Notes under the pieces: generated by a model
Databases searched by the model: none
The model's input: the letters and a program-made list of their open reading frames with translations, nothing else
Told to the model about the DNA's origin: nothing
Shown: positions 27,069 to 35,562 of the stretch, piece after piece
Layout of the letters: each line of letters opens with the position of its first letter
How positions within the stretch are numbered: position 1 is the stretch's first letter
Program-made: the position numbers and the translations under genes
Assembly (NCBI RefSeq): GCF_002090115.1
Contig: NZ_BBRK01000005.1
Location: 434,001-498,000 of the forward strand
Source: Demequina sp. NBRC 110054
Lineage (GTDB): Bacteria > Actinomycetota > Actinomycetes > Actinomycetales > Demequinaceae
DNA: 64,000 bases
Direction of reading: 5' to 3'

Positions 27069-29591
27069 TCAGGATCGCTGCTCTCCCGTGAGGAACTCCT
27101 GCGCGAACTGGTCCACGGGCGTCGGTCGGCCGAGCAGGTAGCCCTGCACATGGTCCGCGCCGAAGCGGCTCACGAGCTCCAGCTGCTCCTGGGTCTCGAC
27201 TCCCTCGGCCACGACCTTCAGGTTGAGCACACGGGCCAGCGCGATGAGCGCCTTCACGACCTCGTCGTGCTCCGTGTCGAGGCCCAGGCCGCTCACGAAG
27301 CTACGGTCGATCTTCAGGGCGTCGAGCGGGAACCGCGCCAGATAGTGGAGCGCGGAGTAGCCCGTGCCGAAGTCATCGATCGCGACCCGCACTCCGCGCT
27401 CGCGCAGCCGTCGGAGCGCCCCTTGCACCGCGTCGGAGTCCTCCAGCAGGAGGCTCTCGGTGATCTCGAGGATGAGCCAGGATGGCGCGCAGCCGGTGGC
27501 GCTGAGCGTCTCCTCGACCGCGAGGTCCACGTCATCGAGCGCGAACTGGCTCGTGGAGACGTTCACGGAGACCGCCATCGCCTCCTGCTCCGACCGCCCC
27601 TGGTTCCAGCGCACAACGGCCTCCGCAGCCTGGGACAGCACCCAGCGGCCCATCCGTCCGATCGTGCCCGTCTCCTCGGCGATCGGGATGAACTCGCTCG
27701 GCGGGATGTCTCCCAGGCTCGGATGGGTCCAGCGCAGGAGCGCCTCGGCGAACCTCGGCTCCGCGTCCTCTGCGAGCGTGTGGATCGGCTGCATGTGAAG
27801 TCGCAGTTGCGTCAGCAACTCGGGGCTGTCGAGGGCCTGCTCGATCGCGGCTCGCCGTCCGAGGGTCTCCGCGAGCTCGGGTCGGAAGTACTCGACCCGC
27901 GATCGACCCGTGCGCTTCGCCTGATACATCGCCATGTCGGCGTGCTGGAGCAGCTCGTCGACGGTCTTGCCATCCTCGGGGAACAGCGCGACGCCGATGC
28001 TCGCGCGGATCCCGGTCCCATGGTCGGTCACCCTCTCCGAGAGAGCGCGCTGGATCTTCCCGGTGATGGATGCCAGGTCGTACTCGTCGCCGATGTCCTC
28101 GATGAGGATCGCGAACTCGTCGCCGCCGATGCGAGCGAAGAGGTCGTAGGGCCTGAGCTTGCGCGAGACGGAATCCGCCACCGCCTGGAGCACGCGGTCG
28201 CCCCCAGCGTGGCCCAGGGTGTCGTTGACCGCCTTGAAGCCGTCGAGGTCGAGCAGCATGACCGCGGCGGAATGCGCGGCGCGGCTCGCGGATGCGAGCA
28301 TGCGAGGGGCGCGCTCGTGGAAGGCCTGGCTGTTCGCGAGCCCCGTGAGGGTGTCGGTGTGCGCAAGGCGGTCCAGGTCCTCGCGCCGCCGCACCGAGTC
28401 GGTGATGTCGCGACCGATGCCGAGCACCCCGACGAGCCGGCCCGCATCGTCGTGCTCGGGCACGAAGCGGATCTGATGCACCCGTCGCTCGCGCGTCCGC
28501 GGATCGAAGAACGGCGCCTCGATGATCTCCGGAGGGCCACCGTCGAGGATGCTCCTGATCGCCTGCCTGCCGATCACCTCGGCGCCGGTGGTCAGCGTGA
28601 AGGCCGGCTGCCCCAGCACCTCCTCGGCGGTCTTCCCCAGCAGGCCGAGCATCCGGGGGTTCGCGTAGGTGTACCGCTCGTTGACGTCCCAGCGCGCGAT
28701 CTGGTCCTCGGCATTCTCCGCGAGAGTGCGGAACTCCCGCTCGCCCTCGCGCGCCCGCTGACGCGCCTCGATCAGCTCGGTGACATCGCGGCCGACGGCG
28801 AGCGCCCCGATGACGGTGCCGGTCTCGTCCCGCTCGGCGGTGAAGAGGATGCTGTGGACGGTCTGCTCGTGGCCGTGCCGGTTGAAGAGCAGCTCCGCGT
28901 GGCCGCGCTCGCCCGTCTCGATCGTGCGCATGAGCTCGCGCTCGTACTCCTCGATCCCGGTCATGAAGGAGGCCGCGGACTCGGTGGGCCGCTTGCCGAT
29001 GATCTCGCGCGCGTCGAGGTCCGTCGACAGGGCGATCTCCTGGTTGCAGTAGATCGCGATGCCGTCCGCGTCGTAACGAACGATGTTGTCGGGGGTGTTC
29101 TCGGCGAGCGCCCTGAACTCGGCCTCGCGTCCTCGCAGCGCGCGCTCGGTCGTGCGGTAGCGGGTGATCTCCCTCGCGGTCAGGACGATGCGGCGGATCA
29201 CCTGGTCGTCGTCCCGCTCGGCGTGCGCTCTCAGGACGAACCAGCGCTCGACGAGCGACGACACGCGCCAGTGGATCTCTCCCTCGGCCAGGTCGCGACC
29301 CTCGGCGTCCCGCGCCTGCTCGACGAGTGCGACGACCGCGCCGGTCGCTTCCCCGAACGGACGCAGCTCCGCCAGGCTCCTACCGCCGTGGTCGAGGAAC
29401 CCGCACCCGGCGACGGACTCGAAAGCGCGGTTCGTGTAGAGGAGGCGCAGGTCGGGGGTCACGGACGCGACGAGGTCCGGCACCGCGTCGAGCCAGGCGA
29501 ACGAGAAGTCCCCCAGCCCGTCGCGATCCCATCGCTGCTCGCGCGCATCCATGACGAACTCGCTCCGATCACCGGGTGTCGTGTCCGCCAT
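27069..29591 (-). CDS. PAS-GGDEF-EAL cyclic-di-GMP signalling protein
   Basis: 840 residues: three PAS-type sensor repeats (about 20-130, 155-270 and 280-400; the second and third open with FRALAENTPDNIVRYD and FRTLAENAEDQIARWD), then GGDEF (about 405-565) and EAL (about 580-835) domains. The cyclase motif RIGGDEFAI is intact. The phosphodiesterase has EALLRW, NVSTSQ, ITESLLLED, DDFGTGYSALHYL and VAEGVET, so both activities are possible. No membrane helix is seen, so it is probably cytoplasmic. ATG 29591 has GGAG 4 nt upstream and is preferred over GTG 29633. PAS repeats may sense redox or oxygen (inference). Confidence 0.93.
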   Translation of the reverse strand: MADTTPGDRSEFVMDAREQRWDRDGLGDFSFAWLDAVPDLVASVTPDLRLLYTNRAFESVAGCGFLDHGGRSLAELRPFGEATGAVVALVEQARDAEGRDLAEGEIHWRVSSLVERWFVLRAHAERDDDQVIRRIVLTAREITRYRTTERALRGREAEFRALAENTPDNIVRYDADGIAIYCNQEIALSTDLDAREIIGKRPTESAASFMTGIEEYERELMRTIETGERGHAELLFNRHGHEQTVHSILFTAERDETGTVIGALAVGRDVTELIEARQRAREGEREFRTLAENAEDQIARWDVNERYTYANPRMLGLLGKTAEEVLGQPAFTLTTGAEVIGRQAIRSILDGGPPEIIEAPFFDPRTRERRVHQIRFVPEHDDAGRLVGVLGIGRDITDSVRRREDLDRLAHTDTLTGLANSQAFHERAPRMLASASRAAHSAAVMLLDLDGFKAVNDTLGHAGGDRVLQAVADSVSRKLRPYDLFARIGGDEFAILIEDIGDEYDLASITGKIQRALSERVTDHGTGIRASIGVALFPEDGKTVDELLQHADMAMYQAKRTGRSRVEYFRPELAETLGRRAAIEQALDSPELLTQLRLHMQPIHTLAEDAEPRFAEALLRWTHPSLGDIPPSEFIPIAEETGTIGRMGRWVLSQAAEAVVRWNQGRSEQEAMAVSVNVSTSQFALDDVDLAVEETLSATGCAPSWLILEITESLLLEDSDAVQGALRRLRERGVRVAIDDFGTGYSALHYLARFPLDALKIDRSFVSGLGLDTEHDEVVKALIALARVLNLKVVAEGVETQEQLELVSRFGADHVQGYLLGRPTPVDQFAQEFLTGEQRS

Positions 29592-29690
29592 GCTACTCCG
29601 CGAACCCTGTGTGTCCTGGTAATCGGCAGTCACACGAGAGTGTGAAGTGTTTCACTCTCAATCCCCGTGCCGCGTCGGGACGAGGGCCGC

Positions 29691-30029
29691 CTACAAGGGC
29701 TTGCGGTGGGTCTCGTTCCACTCGCGCATCCGCGACGGATAGCCCGAGAGGTTGACGTCGAATGCAGGCACGCCGAGCTGCGTGGCGACCTTTCTGCCCG
29801 CGACCTCGTCCGGCACCTTGCGCCGCGTCCACTCTCCGGATCCGGCCACCAGGACCATCGTCGTCTGCGTCACCCGCGTGGCGGGTTCGATGAAGGCTTC
29901 GCAGCCCTCGCGCGTGGACGCGAACTCCTTGAAGTGGGCGATGGTCTGCGCCTGGGCACTCCGCGACTGCGAACCCGACTCGGGAGCCGTCGCCTTGCGG
30001 GAGCCGAAGATCCTGGACAGGAAGGACAT
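29691..30029 (-). CDS. Small uncharacterised actinobacterial protein beside lpdA
   Basis: 112 residues, basic N-terminus (MSFLSRIFGSRK) then a compact alpha/beta-looking domain: TIAHFKEFASTREGCEAFIE, TTMVLVAGSGEWTRRKV and a C-terminal YPSRMREWNETHRKPL. I know similar unnamed proteins beside dihydrolipoyl dehydrogenase genes in Micrococcales, sometimes labelled oxidoreductase without evidence. There are no catalytic motifs, membrane helices or signal peptide. It is divergent from lpdA with 93 bp between them. Confidence 0.75.
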   Translation of the reverse strand: MSFLSRIFGSRKATAPESGSQSRSAQAQTIAHFKEFASTREGCEAFIEPATRVTQTTMVLVAGSGEWTRRKVPDEVAGRKVATQLGVPAFDVNLSGYPSRMREWNETHRKPL

Positions 30030-30122
30030 GAGCCCAGACTAGGACACGCTCCCCGCGGTTCGCACGAAGCGCGCCAGGTGGCAAGATGGGACGTACCGAC
30101 TTCCTTACAAGGAGAACGAATA

Positions 30123-31508
30123 GTGTCCGAGTCCACCCCTCGCTCGTTTGATGTCCTCATCCTCGGAGGCGGTTCCGGCGGTTATGCCGCGGCGCTGCGT
30201 TCCGCCCAGCTCGGCCTCACGGTCGGCCTCGTGGAAGAGTCGAAGGTCGGAGGCACGTGCCTCCACAACGGCTGCATCCCGACCAAGGCGCTGCTGCACG
30301 CGGCCGAGGTCGCGGAGACCGCCGCGCACGGCCCGTCGATCGGCGTGAGCACCACCTTCGCCGGCGTGGACATGAACGGCGTGAACGCGTACAAGCAAGG
30401 CGTCATCGACCGCCTCTACAAGGGCTTGCAGGGCCTCATCAAGTCGCGCAAGGTCACGATGATCGAGGGCCACGGCACTCTCGTCGGACCCGACGCGATC
30501 GAGGTACGCGGCGAGCGCTACACCGGCAAGAACATCGTCCTCGCGACCGGCTCCTACGCCCGCTCGCTTCCGGGCCTCGAGATCGGGGGCCGCGTGATGA
30601 CCTCCGACCAGGCTCTGAACCTCGACTACGTGCCCCGCTCGGCGATCGTGCTCGGCGGAGGCGTCATCGGCGTGGAGTTCGCGTCGGTGTGGAAGAGCTT
30701 CGGCTCCGAGGTCCACATCATCGAGGCGCTTCCGCACCTCGCTCCCAACGAGGACGAGTCGCTCAGCAAGGGCCTCGAGCGCGCCTTCCGCAAGCGCAAG
30801 ATCGGCTTCACCCTCGGCAAGCGCTTCCAGTCCGTCACGCAGGACGACAACGGCGTGACCGTCACCCTTGAGGACGGCACCACGCAGCAGGCCGACATCC
30901 TGCTCGTCGCCGTGGGTCGTGGCCCCCGCACCGCCTCGCTCGGGTACGAGCAGCAGGGCCTGAACATGGACCGCGGCTTCGTCCTCACCGACGACCGCCT
31001 CCACACCGGCGTCGGCAGCATCTACGCGGTCGGTGACATCGTCCCCGGCCTGCAGCTCGCCCACCGCGGCTTCCAGCAGGGCATCTTCGTCGCCGAGCAG
31101 ATCGCGGGCCTCAACCCTCAGCCGATCGTCGAGTCGAACATCCCCCGCGTCACATACTGCGAGCCCGAGGTCGCCTCGGTCGGCCTCACCGAGGCCAAGG
31201 CAGCCGAGCAGTACGGCGCCGACAAGATCGCGTCGGTCGAGTACAACCTCGGTGGCAACGGCAAGAGCCAGATCCTCGGCACGACCGGCTTCATCAAGCT
31301 CATCCGCGTCGTCGACGGTCCGGTCGTCGGCGTCCACATGCTCGGCGCCCGCGTCGGCGAGCAGATCGGCGAGGCCCAGCTCATCGTCAGCTGGGACGCG
31401 CACCCGGAGGACGTCGCACCGCTCGTGCACGCCCACCCGACCCAGAACGAGGCGCTCGGCGAGGCCCACCTCGCGCTCGCCGGCAAGCCGCTGCACGCCC
31501 ACGACTGA
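30123..31508 (+). CDS. lpdA: Dihydrolipoyl dehydrogenase (E3)
   Basis: 461-residue flavoprotein that reoxidises dihydrolipoamide with NAD for 2-oxoacid dehydrogenase complexes. FAD-binding GGGSGGYAAALRSAQLGL (residues 15-32), the redox-active disulfide GGTCLHNGCIPTKALLH (Cys46, Cys51), NAD-binding GGGVIGVEFASVW (about 177-189), AVGDIVPGLQLAHRG and the C-terminal catalytic HAHPTQNEAL. The start is GTG 30123 with AAGGAG 8 nt upstream. The E2 gene follows 24 bp later, forming an lpdA-sucB unit. The E1 genes are not in the window. Confidence 0.97.
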   Translation: MSESTPRSFDVLILGGGSGGYAAALRSAQLGLTVGLVEESKVGGTCLHNGCIPTKALLHAAEVAETAAHGPSIGVSTTFAGVDMNGVNAYKQGVIDRLYKGLQGLIKSRKVTMIEGHGTLVGPDAIEVRGERYTGKNIVLATGSYARSLPGLEIGGRVMTSDQALNLDYVPRSAIVLGGGVIGVEFASVWKSFGSEVHIIEALPHLAPNEDESLSKGLERAFRKRKIGFTLGKRFQSVTQDDNGVTVTLEDGTTQQADILLVAVGRGPRTASLGYEQQGLNMDRGFVLTDDRLHTGVGSIYAVGDIVPGLQLAHRGFQQGIFVAEQIAGLNPQPIVESNIPRVTYCEPEVASVGLTEAKAAEQYGADKIASVEYNLGGNGKSQILGTTGFIKLIRVVDGPVVGVHMLGARVGEQIGEAQLIVSWDAHPEDVAPLVHAHPTQNEALGEAHLALAGKPLHAHD

Positions 31509-31532
31509 TCCGAGAGAAGGAACTTCACACTC

Positions 31533-33248
31533 ATGAGCAACGACGTCACGCTCCCTGCGCTCGGCGAATCCGTCACCGAGGGCACCATCACCCGCTGGCT
31601 CAAGAACGTCGGCGACACGGTCGAGGTCGACGAGCCTCTGGTCGAGGTGTCGACCGACAAGGTCGACACCGAGATCCCGTCGCCCGTCGCCGGTACCGTC
31701 CTCGAGATCCTCGCCGCTGAGGACGACGAGGTCGAGGTCGGCGCGGTCCTGGCCCGCATCGGCGACGCCTCCGAGGCCTCCGCGCCCGCCCCCGCCGCTC
31801 CGGCTCCGGCCGCCGAGCCTGCGCCCGCCGCCGCTCCGGCTCCCGTGGCCCCGACTCCTGCGGCCGCACCGGCTCCCGAGGCTCCCGCGCCCGCCGCTCC
31901 GGCTCCCGCCGCCGGTGGCCGCGACGTCACGCTTCCCGCGCTCGGCGAGTCCGTCACCGAGGGCACCGTGACCCGCTGGCTCAAGGAGGTCGGCGAGACG
32001 GTCGAGGCCGACGAGCCCCTCCTCGAGGTCTCGACCGACAAGGTCGACACCGAGGTGCCCGCGCCGTTCGCAGGCACGCTGCTCGAGATCGTCGTGCCCG
32101 AGGACGAGTCCGCCGAGGTCGGCGCCGTCCTCGCCCGCATCGGCGACGCCTCGGCGGCCCCCGCTCCGGCGCCCGCGCCCGCCGCTCCGGCTCCCGTCGC
32201 CGCACCTGCTCCTGCTGCCGCCCCTGCTCCGGCACCGGCCCCTGCAGCGGCTCCCGCGCCTGCCGCCCCGGCTCCCGCCGCGGCGCCTGCCGCTCCGGAT
32301 GCGCCGGTCGGCGGCTCGGGCTACGTCACGCCGATCGTCCGCAAGCTCGCGGCCGAGCGCGGTGTCGACCTGTCGTCCGTCGCTGGCACCGGTGTCGGCG
32401 GACGCATCCGCAAGGAGGACGTGATCGCCGCTGCTGAGGCCGCTCCCGCAGCCCCCGCTGCCGCGGCCCCCGCCGCTGCCCCGGCCGCCCCCGCCCCCGC
32501 AAGCTCGGCCAACGAGGTCGAGGTCTCGGAGCTGCGCGGCCAGACGGTCAAGATGACCCGCATCCGCAAGATCACGGCCGACAAGATGATGGAGTCGCTG
32601 CACGGCATGGCGCAGCTCACGTCCGTCGTCGAGGTGGACTGCACCAAGATCTTCGCGCTGCGCGCCAAGAGCAAGGCAGCCTTCTCCGAGAAGCACGGCG
32701 TGAACCTCACGTTCCTGCCGTTCTTCACGCGCGCCGTCGCGATCGCGCTTCAGGAGCACGCGTTCCTCAACGCGTCGGTCGTCGACGACACGATCGTGTA
32801 CCACCCCACGGTCAACCTGTCGCTCGCGGTCGACACTCCCAAGGGCCTCATGCTCCCGACGCTCAAGGACGCCGACTCGAAGACGATCGTCGACCACGCC
32901 AAGGGCATCGTCGACCTCGCCACCAAGGCGCGCGACGGCGGCCTCAGCTCGGACGAGATCTCGGGCGGCACCTTCTCGGTGACCAACACCGGCTCGGGCG
33001 GCACGCTGTTCGACACGCCGATCGTGCCCGCGCCGCAGGTCGGCATCCTCGCGACCTGCGCGATCGTCAAGAAGCCGGTCGTCGTGAAGGGCCCGGACGG
33101 CGAGGACGTCATCTCGGTGCGTCCGATGGCCTACCTCCCGCTCAGCTACGACCACCGCATCGTCGACGGTGCCGACGCCGCCCGCTTCCTGCAGACGGTC
33201 AAGAAGATCGTCGAGGCGGGCGAGTTCGAGGCCGAGCTCGGGCTCTAG
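31533..33248 (+). CDS. sucB: 2-oxoacid dehydrogenase E2 (dihydrolipoyl acyltransferase), two lipoyl domains
   Basis: 571 residues. Two lipoyl domains (about 1-78 and 130-207) each carry [10 protein letters not shown] with lipoyl lysines Lys43 and Lys170, joined by long Ala/Pro linkers (about 82-128 and 208-260) that act as swinging arms. A peripheral subunit-binding domain ([20 protein letters not shown], about 265-300), another Ala/Pro linker and the acyltransferase core follow, with the active site [13 protein letters not shown] (His541). By sequence it fits the actinobacterial SucB/AceF-type E2; pyruvate versus oxoglutarate cannot be settled here. Its lipoyl groups need LipA and LipB, encoded 5 kb downstream. 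Confidence 0.95.
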   Translation: MSNDVTLPALGESVTEGTITRWLKNVGDTVEVDEPLVEVSTDKVDTEIPSPVAGTVLEILAAEDDEVEVGAVLARIGDASEASAPAPAAPAPAAEPAPAAAPAPVAPTPAAAPAPEAPAPAAPAPAAGGRDVTLPALGESVTEGTVTRWLKEVGETVEADEPLLEVSTDKVDTEVPAPFAGTLLEIVVPEDESAEVGAVLARIGDASAAPAPAPAPAAPAPVAAPAPAAAPAPAPAPAAAPAPAAPAPAAAPAAPDAPVGGSGYVTPIVRKLAAERGVDLSSVAGTGVGGRIRKEDVIAAAEAAPAAPAAAAPAAAPAAPAPASSANEVEVSELRGQTVKMTRIRKITADKMMESLHGMAQLTSVVEVDCTKIFALRAKSKAAFSEKHGVNLTFLPFFTRAVAIALQEHAFLNASVVDDTIVYHPTVNLSLAVDTPKGLMLPTLKDADSKTIVDHAKGIVDLATKARDGGLSSDEISGGTFSVTNTGSGGTLFDTPIVPAPQVGILATCAIVKKPVVVKGPDGEDVISVRPMAYLPLSYDHRIVDGADAARFLQTVKKIVEAGEFEAELGL

Positions 33249-33254
33249 CAGCAC

Positions 33255-34151
33255 ATGCGCGTCGTCATCTCCGGGGCCTCGGGCCTCATCGGTACGGCGC
33301 TCACCTCTGCACTGCACGAGGGCGGCCACGACGTGGTCGCCCTCGTGCGGCGTCAGGCCAGGAACGATCACGAGTCCTCCTGGAGTCCGGCGGGCGGCGC
33401 GATCGACCTCGATGTCATCGCCTCCGCCGATGCGGTGGTCAACCTGGCGGGAGCCTCGATCGGCGACCGCCGGCTGACCGCCGCCTACAGACAGGTCGTC
33501 CTGCAGTCCCGCGTCGACTCGACGACCACGATTGCGAACGCGATCGCCCAGGCCAATCCGTCCGCGGTGCTGCTGCAGGGGTCCGCGATGGGCTACTACG
33601 GCTCGCGAGGCGAGGAGCGGCTCTCGGAGCGCTCGGAGGCCGGGGACAGCTTCCTCTCGGAGATCTGCGAGGCCTGGGAGGCCTCGGCAGCGCCCGCCGT
33701 CGACGCCGGGGCCCGCGTCGTCTACCTCCGCACGGGTCTCGTGCTCGCCCCGACCGGCGGGTTCGCACAGCGTCTCCTGCCACTCGTCAGCCGGGGGCTC
33801 ATCTCCGCGCTCGGATCCGGCACCGCCTGGCACGCGTGGATCTCGCTGGACGATGCGGTGCGAGCCCTGGTCTTCCACCTCGAGTCCGGGCACCATGGGC
33901 CGTCCAACATCGTCGCGCCGATACCTGCGCGGGATCGCGATCTCATCGCCGCCCTCACCTCAGCGCTCGGCCACTCCCCTGGGCTGCCCGTCCCCGCGTG
34001 GGCGATGCGTCTCGCGGCGGGACCGGCGGCAGAGGACCTGCTGTCCTCGCAGCGAGCGGTACCCGGCGTGCTGTCCCGGCTCGACTTCGAGTGGCACCAC
34101 CCCCAGGTCGCGGACGCCGCGGCATGGATCGCGTCATCCCTCGACGACTGA
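33255..34151 (+). CDS. TIGR01777-family SDR epimerase-like protein
   Basis: 298 residues. The N-terminal Rossmann loop ISGASGLIGTALTSALHEGG, NLAGASIGDRRLT, GSAMGYYG and the LRTGLVLAPTGGFAQRLLP segment are the hallmarks of the TIGR01777/SDR39U1 nucleotide-sugar epimerase-like family. The catalytic Tyr appears in GYYGSRG. No substrate is known. It starts 6 bp after sucB and is probably the third gene of lpdA-sucB-epimerase, an arrangement common in actinobacteria. The last 18 bp overlap the end of the convergent pseudokinase gene. Confidence 0.92.
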   Translation: MRVVISGASGLIGTALTSALHEGGHDVVALVRRQARNDHESSWSPAGGAIDLDVIASADAVVNLAGASIGDRRLTAAYRQVVLQSRVDSTTTIANAIAQANPSAVLLQGSAMGYYGSRGEERLSERSEAGDSFLSEICEAWEASAAPAVDAGARVVYLRTGLVLAPTGGFAQRLLPLVSRGLISALGSGTAWHAWISLDDAVRALVFHLESGHHGPSNIVAPIPARDRDLIAALTSALGHSPGLPVPAWAMRLAAGPAAEDLLSSQRAVPGVLSRLDFEWHHPQVADAAAWIASSLDD

Positions 34152-35498
34152 GCCGACGTCGGCCACCCGCCAGCTCCCCTTCACCTTCTCCATCCGCAGC
34201 TCGACGGTGTCGCGCTGCGCGTCCACCTCGCTGCGCTCGCCCTGCACCACCACGACGTGCGCGGACGCTACGTACGTGAGCGTCACTGTCGCCGACTCCT
34301 CGCCCTCCTCCTCGACCTCGACCGTCTCGACCCGCACCTCAAGGTCCTCGTAGGTCAGCACGCCCGCCTCCACGTCGGCCGCCTGGCTCTGCGCTCGCTC
34401 TCGCGCGGCGGACCCAGGGACGGTCGTCGCGACCAGCGCCGAGGGGTCGGCCCCGGCGAGCGCCTCGAAGCGCCTCTCGGTGAGCCACGCCGCCGCCTCG
34501 GCGGGGTCCTCGATGACGGCGGCCCCCGTGCCATCGGCGAAGGCACGCATCGCACCCGCGCTCTCGGCGTCGGCACTCTCGGACGGCTCGCCGGTGGCGG
34601 AACCGGCTCCGTCGGAGGCGGAGGCGACCGTTCCACCCTCCTCGACGACGCTCGTGGCCTCGTCCGCGCCCGCGGCGCCCGACTCCGCGGTCGACGCCCC
34701 GGCCCCCATCAGCAGCCAGATCGCCGCGCCGCAGGCGACGACCGCCGAACCGGCCAGCCCCACGAGGCCTGCCAGCCTGCGGGGCGTGGTCTCGAGGCTG
34801 CTTGCCCAGCGTGACCACGGACCACCGGCATCGCTCGAGACTCGCCTGGCCGCCGCATCGTCCCTCTTGCGGGTGGGCTCAGGAGCACCCGCTTCGACGC
34901 TGTCGCGCATCCGCGAGGCCACCGAGGGGCCTGGCAGCGCGATGGGCCGCTCCTGCGCTGCGCCGGGGAGGGCGCGTGCCACCATCGCCGCCGTAGGCCT
35001 GGCGGCCGGGTCCGCCGCGGACATCGGGTTCGTCCACGCGGCCATGACGTCCGCATCCCCGTCCCTGACCGCCCCTCGCAAGAGGCGCCCCAGAGCGGCG
35101 ACGTCGTCCGACTGCGTCGCCGAGGCGACGCCTGAGCCCGCGTCGAGCAGGACCGCATGGCCGGACTCGATCACGATGTTGTCGGCCTCGACTGCGCCAT
35201 GCGCCATCCCCGCCCGGTGCAGACGCGCGAGGGCCCGCGCGACGCGCGTGCCCACCCACACGCACCCTCCCGCCGACAGCGGGCCGGTGGCCCGCATGAC
35301 GTCCGCAAGGGTCTGCCCGTCGGTGAGCGGCATGAGCGCGACCACGGCCTCGCCCTGCATGAGCACCTTGTCGGGCGCCCTCAGTTCGGGCACGGCGAGG
35401 GCGCGCACGACCTCGGCGCGCGCGCCGGCAGCGACGTAGACCGCCTCGCCGACCCCGACAATGCGCCTGAGCTGAGTGACCTCGCCCCCGATGTCCAT
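34134..35498 (-). CDS. Membrane-anchored protein-kinase-like pseudokinase
   Basis: 454 residues. The N-terminal half (about 10-180) resembles a Ser/Thr kinase C-lobe: ALARLHRAGMAHGAVEADNI matches the catalytic loop HRDxxxxN with His100 and Asn107 kept but Asp changed to Ala102, and DAGSG stands for DFG (Asp119). It therefore lacks the catalytic base. One membrane helix (about 243-266) separates it from an extracellular Ala/Ser/Glu-rich linker and a small domain (about 340-454) ending in RMEKVKGSWRVADVGSVV, typical of NTF2/low-complexity sensor tails. ATG 35498 is the start. MMPL lies upstream; a role in envelope signalling is inference. Confidence 0.75.
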   Translation of the reverse strand: MDIGGEVTQLRRIVGVGEAVYVAAGARAEVVRALAVPELRAPDKVLMQGEAVVALMPLTDGQTLADVMRATGPLSAGGCVWVGTRVARALARLHRAGMAHGAVEADNIVIESGHAVLLDAGSGVASATQSDDVAALGRLLRGAVRDGDADVMAAWTNPMSAADPAARPTAAMVARALPGAAQERPIALPGPSVASRMRDSVEAGAPEPTRKRDDAAARRVSSDAGGPWSRWASSLETTPRRLAGLVGLAGSAVVACGAAIWLLMGAGASTAESGAAGADEATSVVEEGGTVASASDGAGSATGEPSESADAESAGAMRAFADGTGAAVIEDPAEAAAWLTERRFEALAGADPSALVATTVPGSAARERAQSQAADVEAGVLTYEDLEVRVETVEVEEEGEESATVTLTYVASAHVVVVQGERSEVDAQRDTVELRMEKVKGSWRVADVGSVVEG

Positions 35499-35514
35499 GC
35501 GGCCAGGCTGACAC

Positions 35515-35557
35515 CGCGAAGCGGGCCCGCGGAGGTTCTCCACAGGCCCGCTTCGCG
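35515..35557 (-). terminator. Terminator after the MMPL transporter gene
   Basis: CGCGAAGCGGGCC (35515-35527) and GGCCCGCTTCGCG (35545-35557) form a perfect 13-bp stem just past the MMPL stop. It separates it from the pseudokinase gene. Confidence 0.75.
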
Positions 35558-35562
35558 AGGCG

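Noticed and set aside
30105-33896. A 1,263-codon open frame on the - strand opposite lpdA, sucB and the epimerase gene
   Set aside because: It is a shadow of the high-GC Ala/Pro-rich E2 gene; the product is Arg/Asp/Gly low-complexity with no domain, and the + strand genes are unmistakable.
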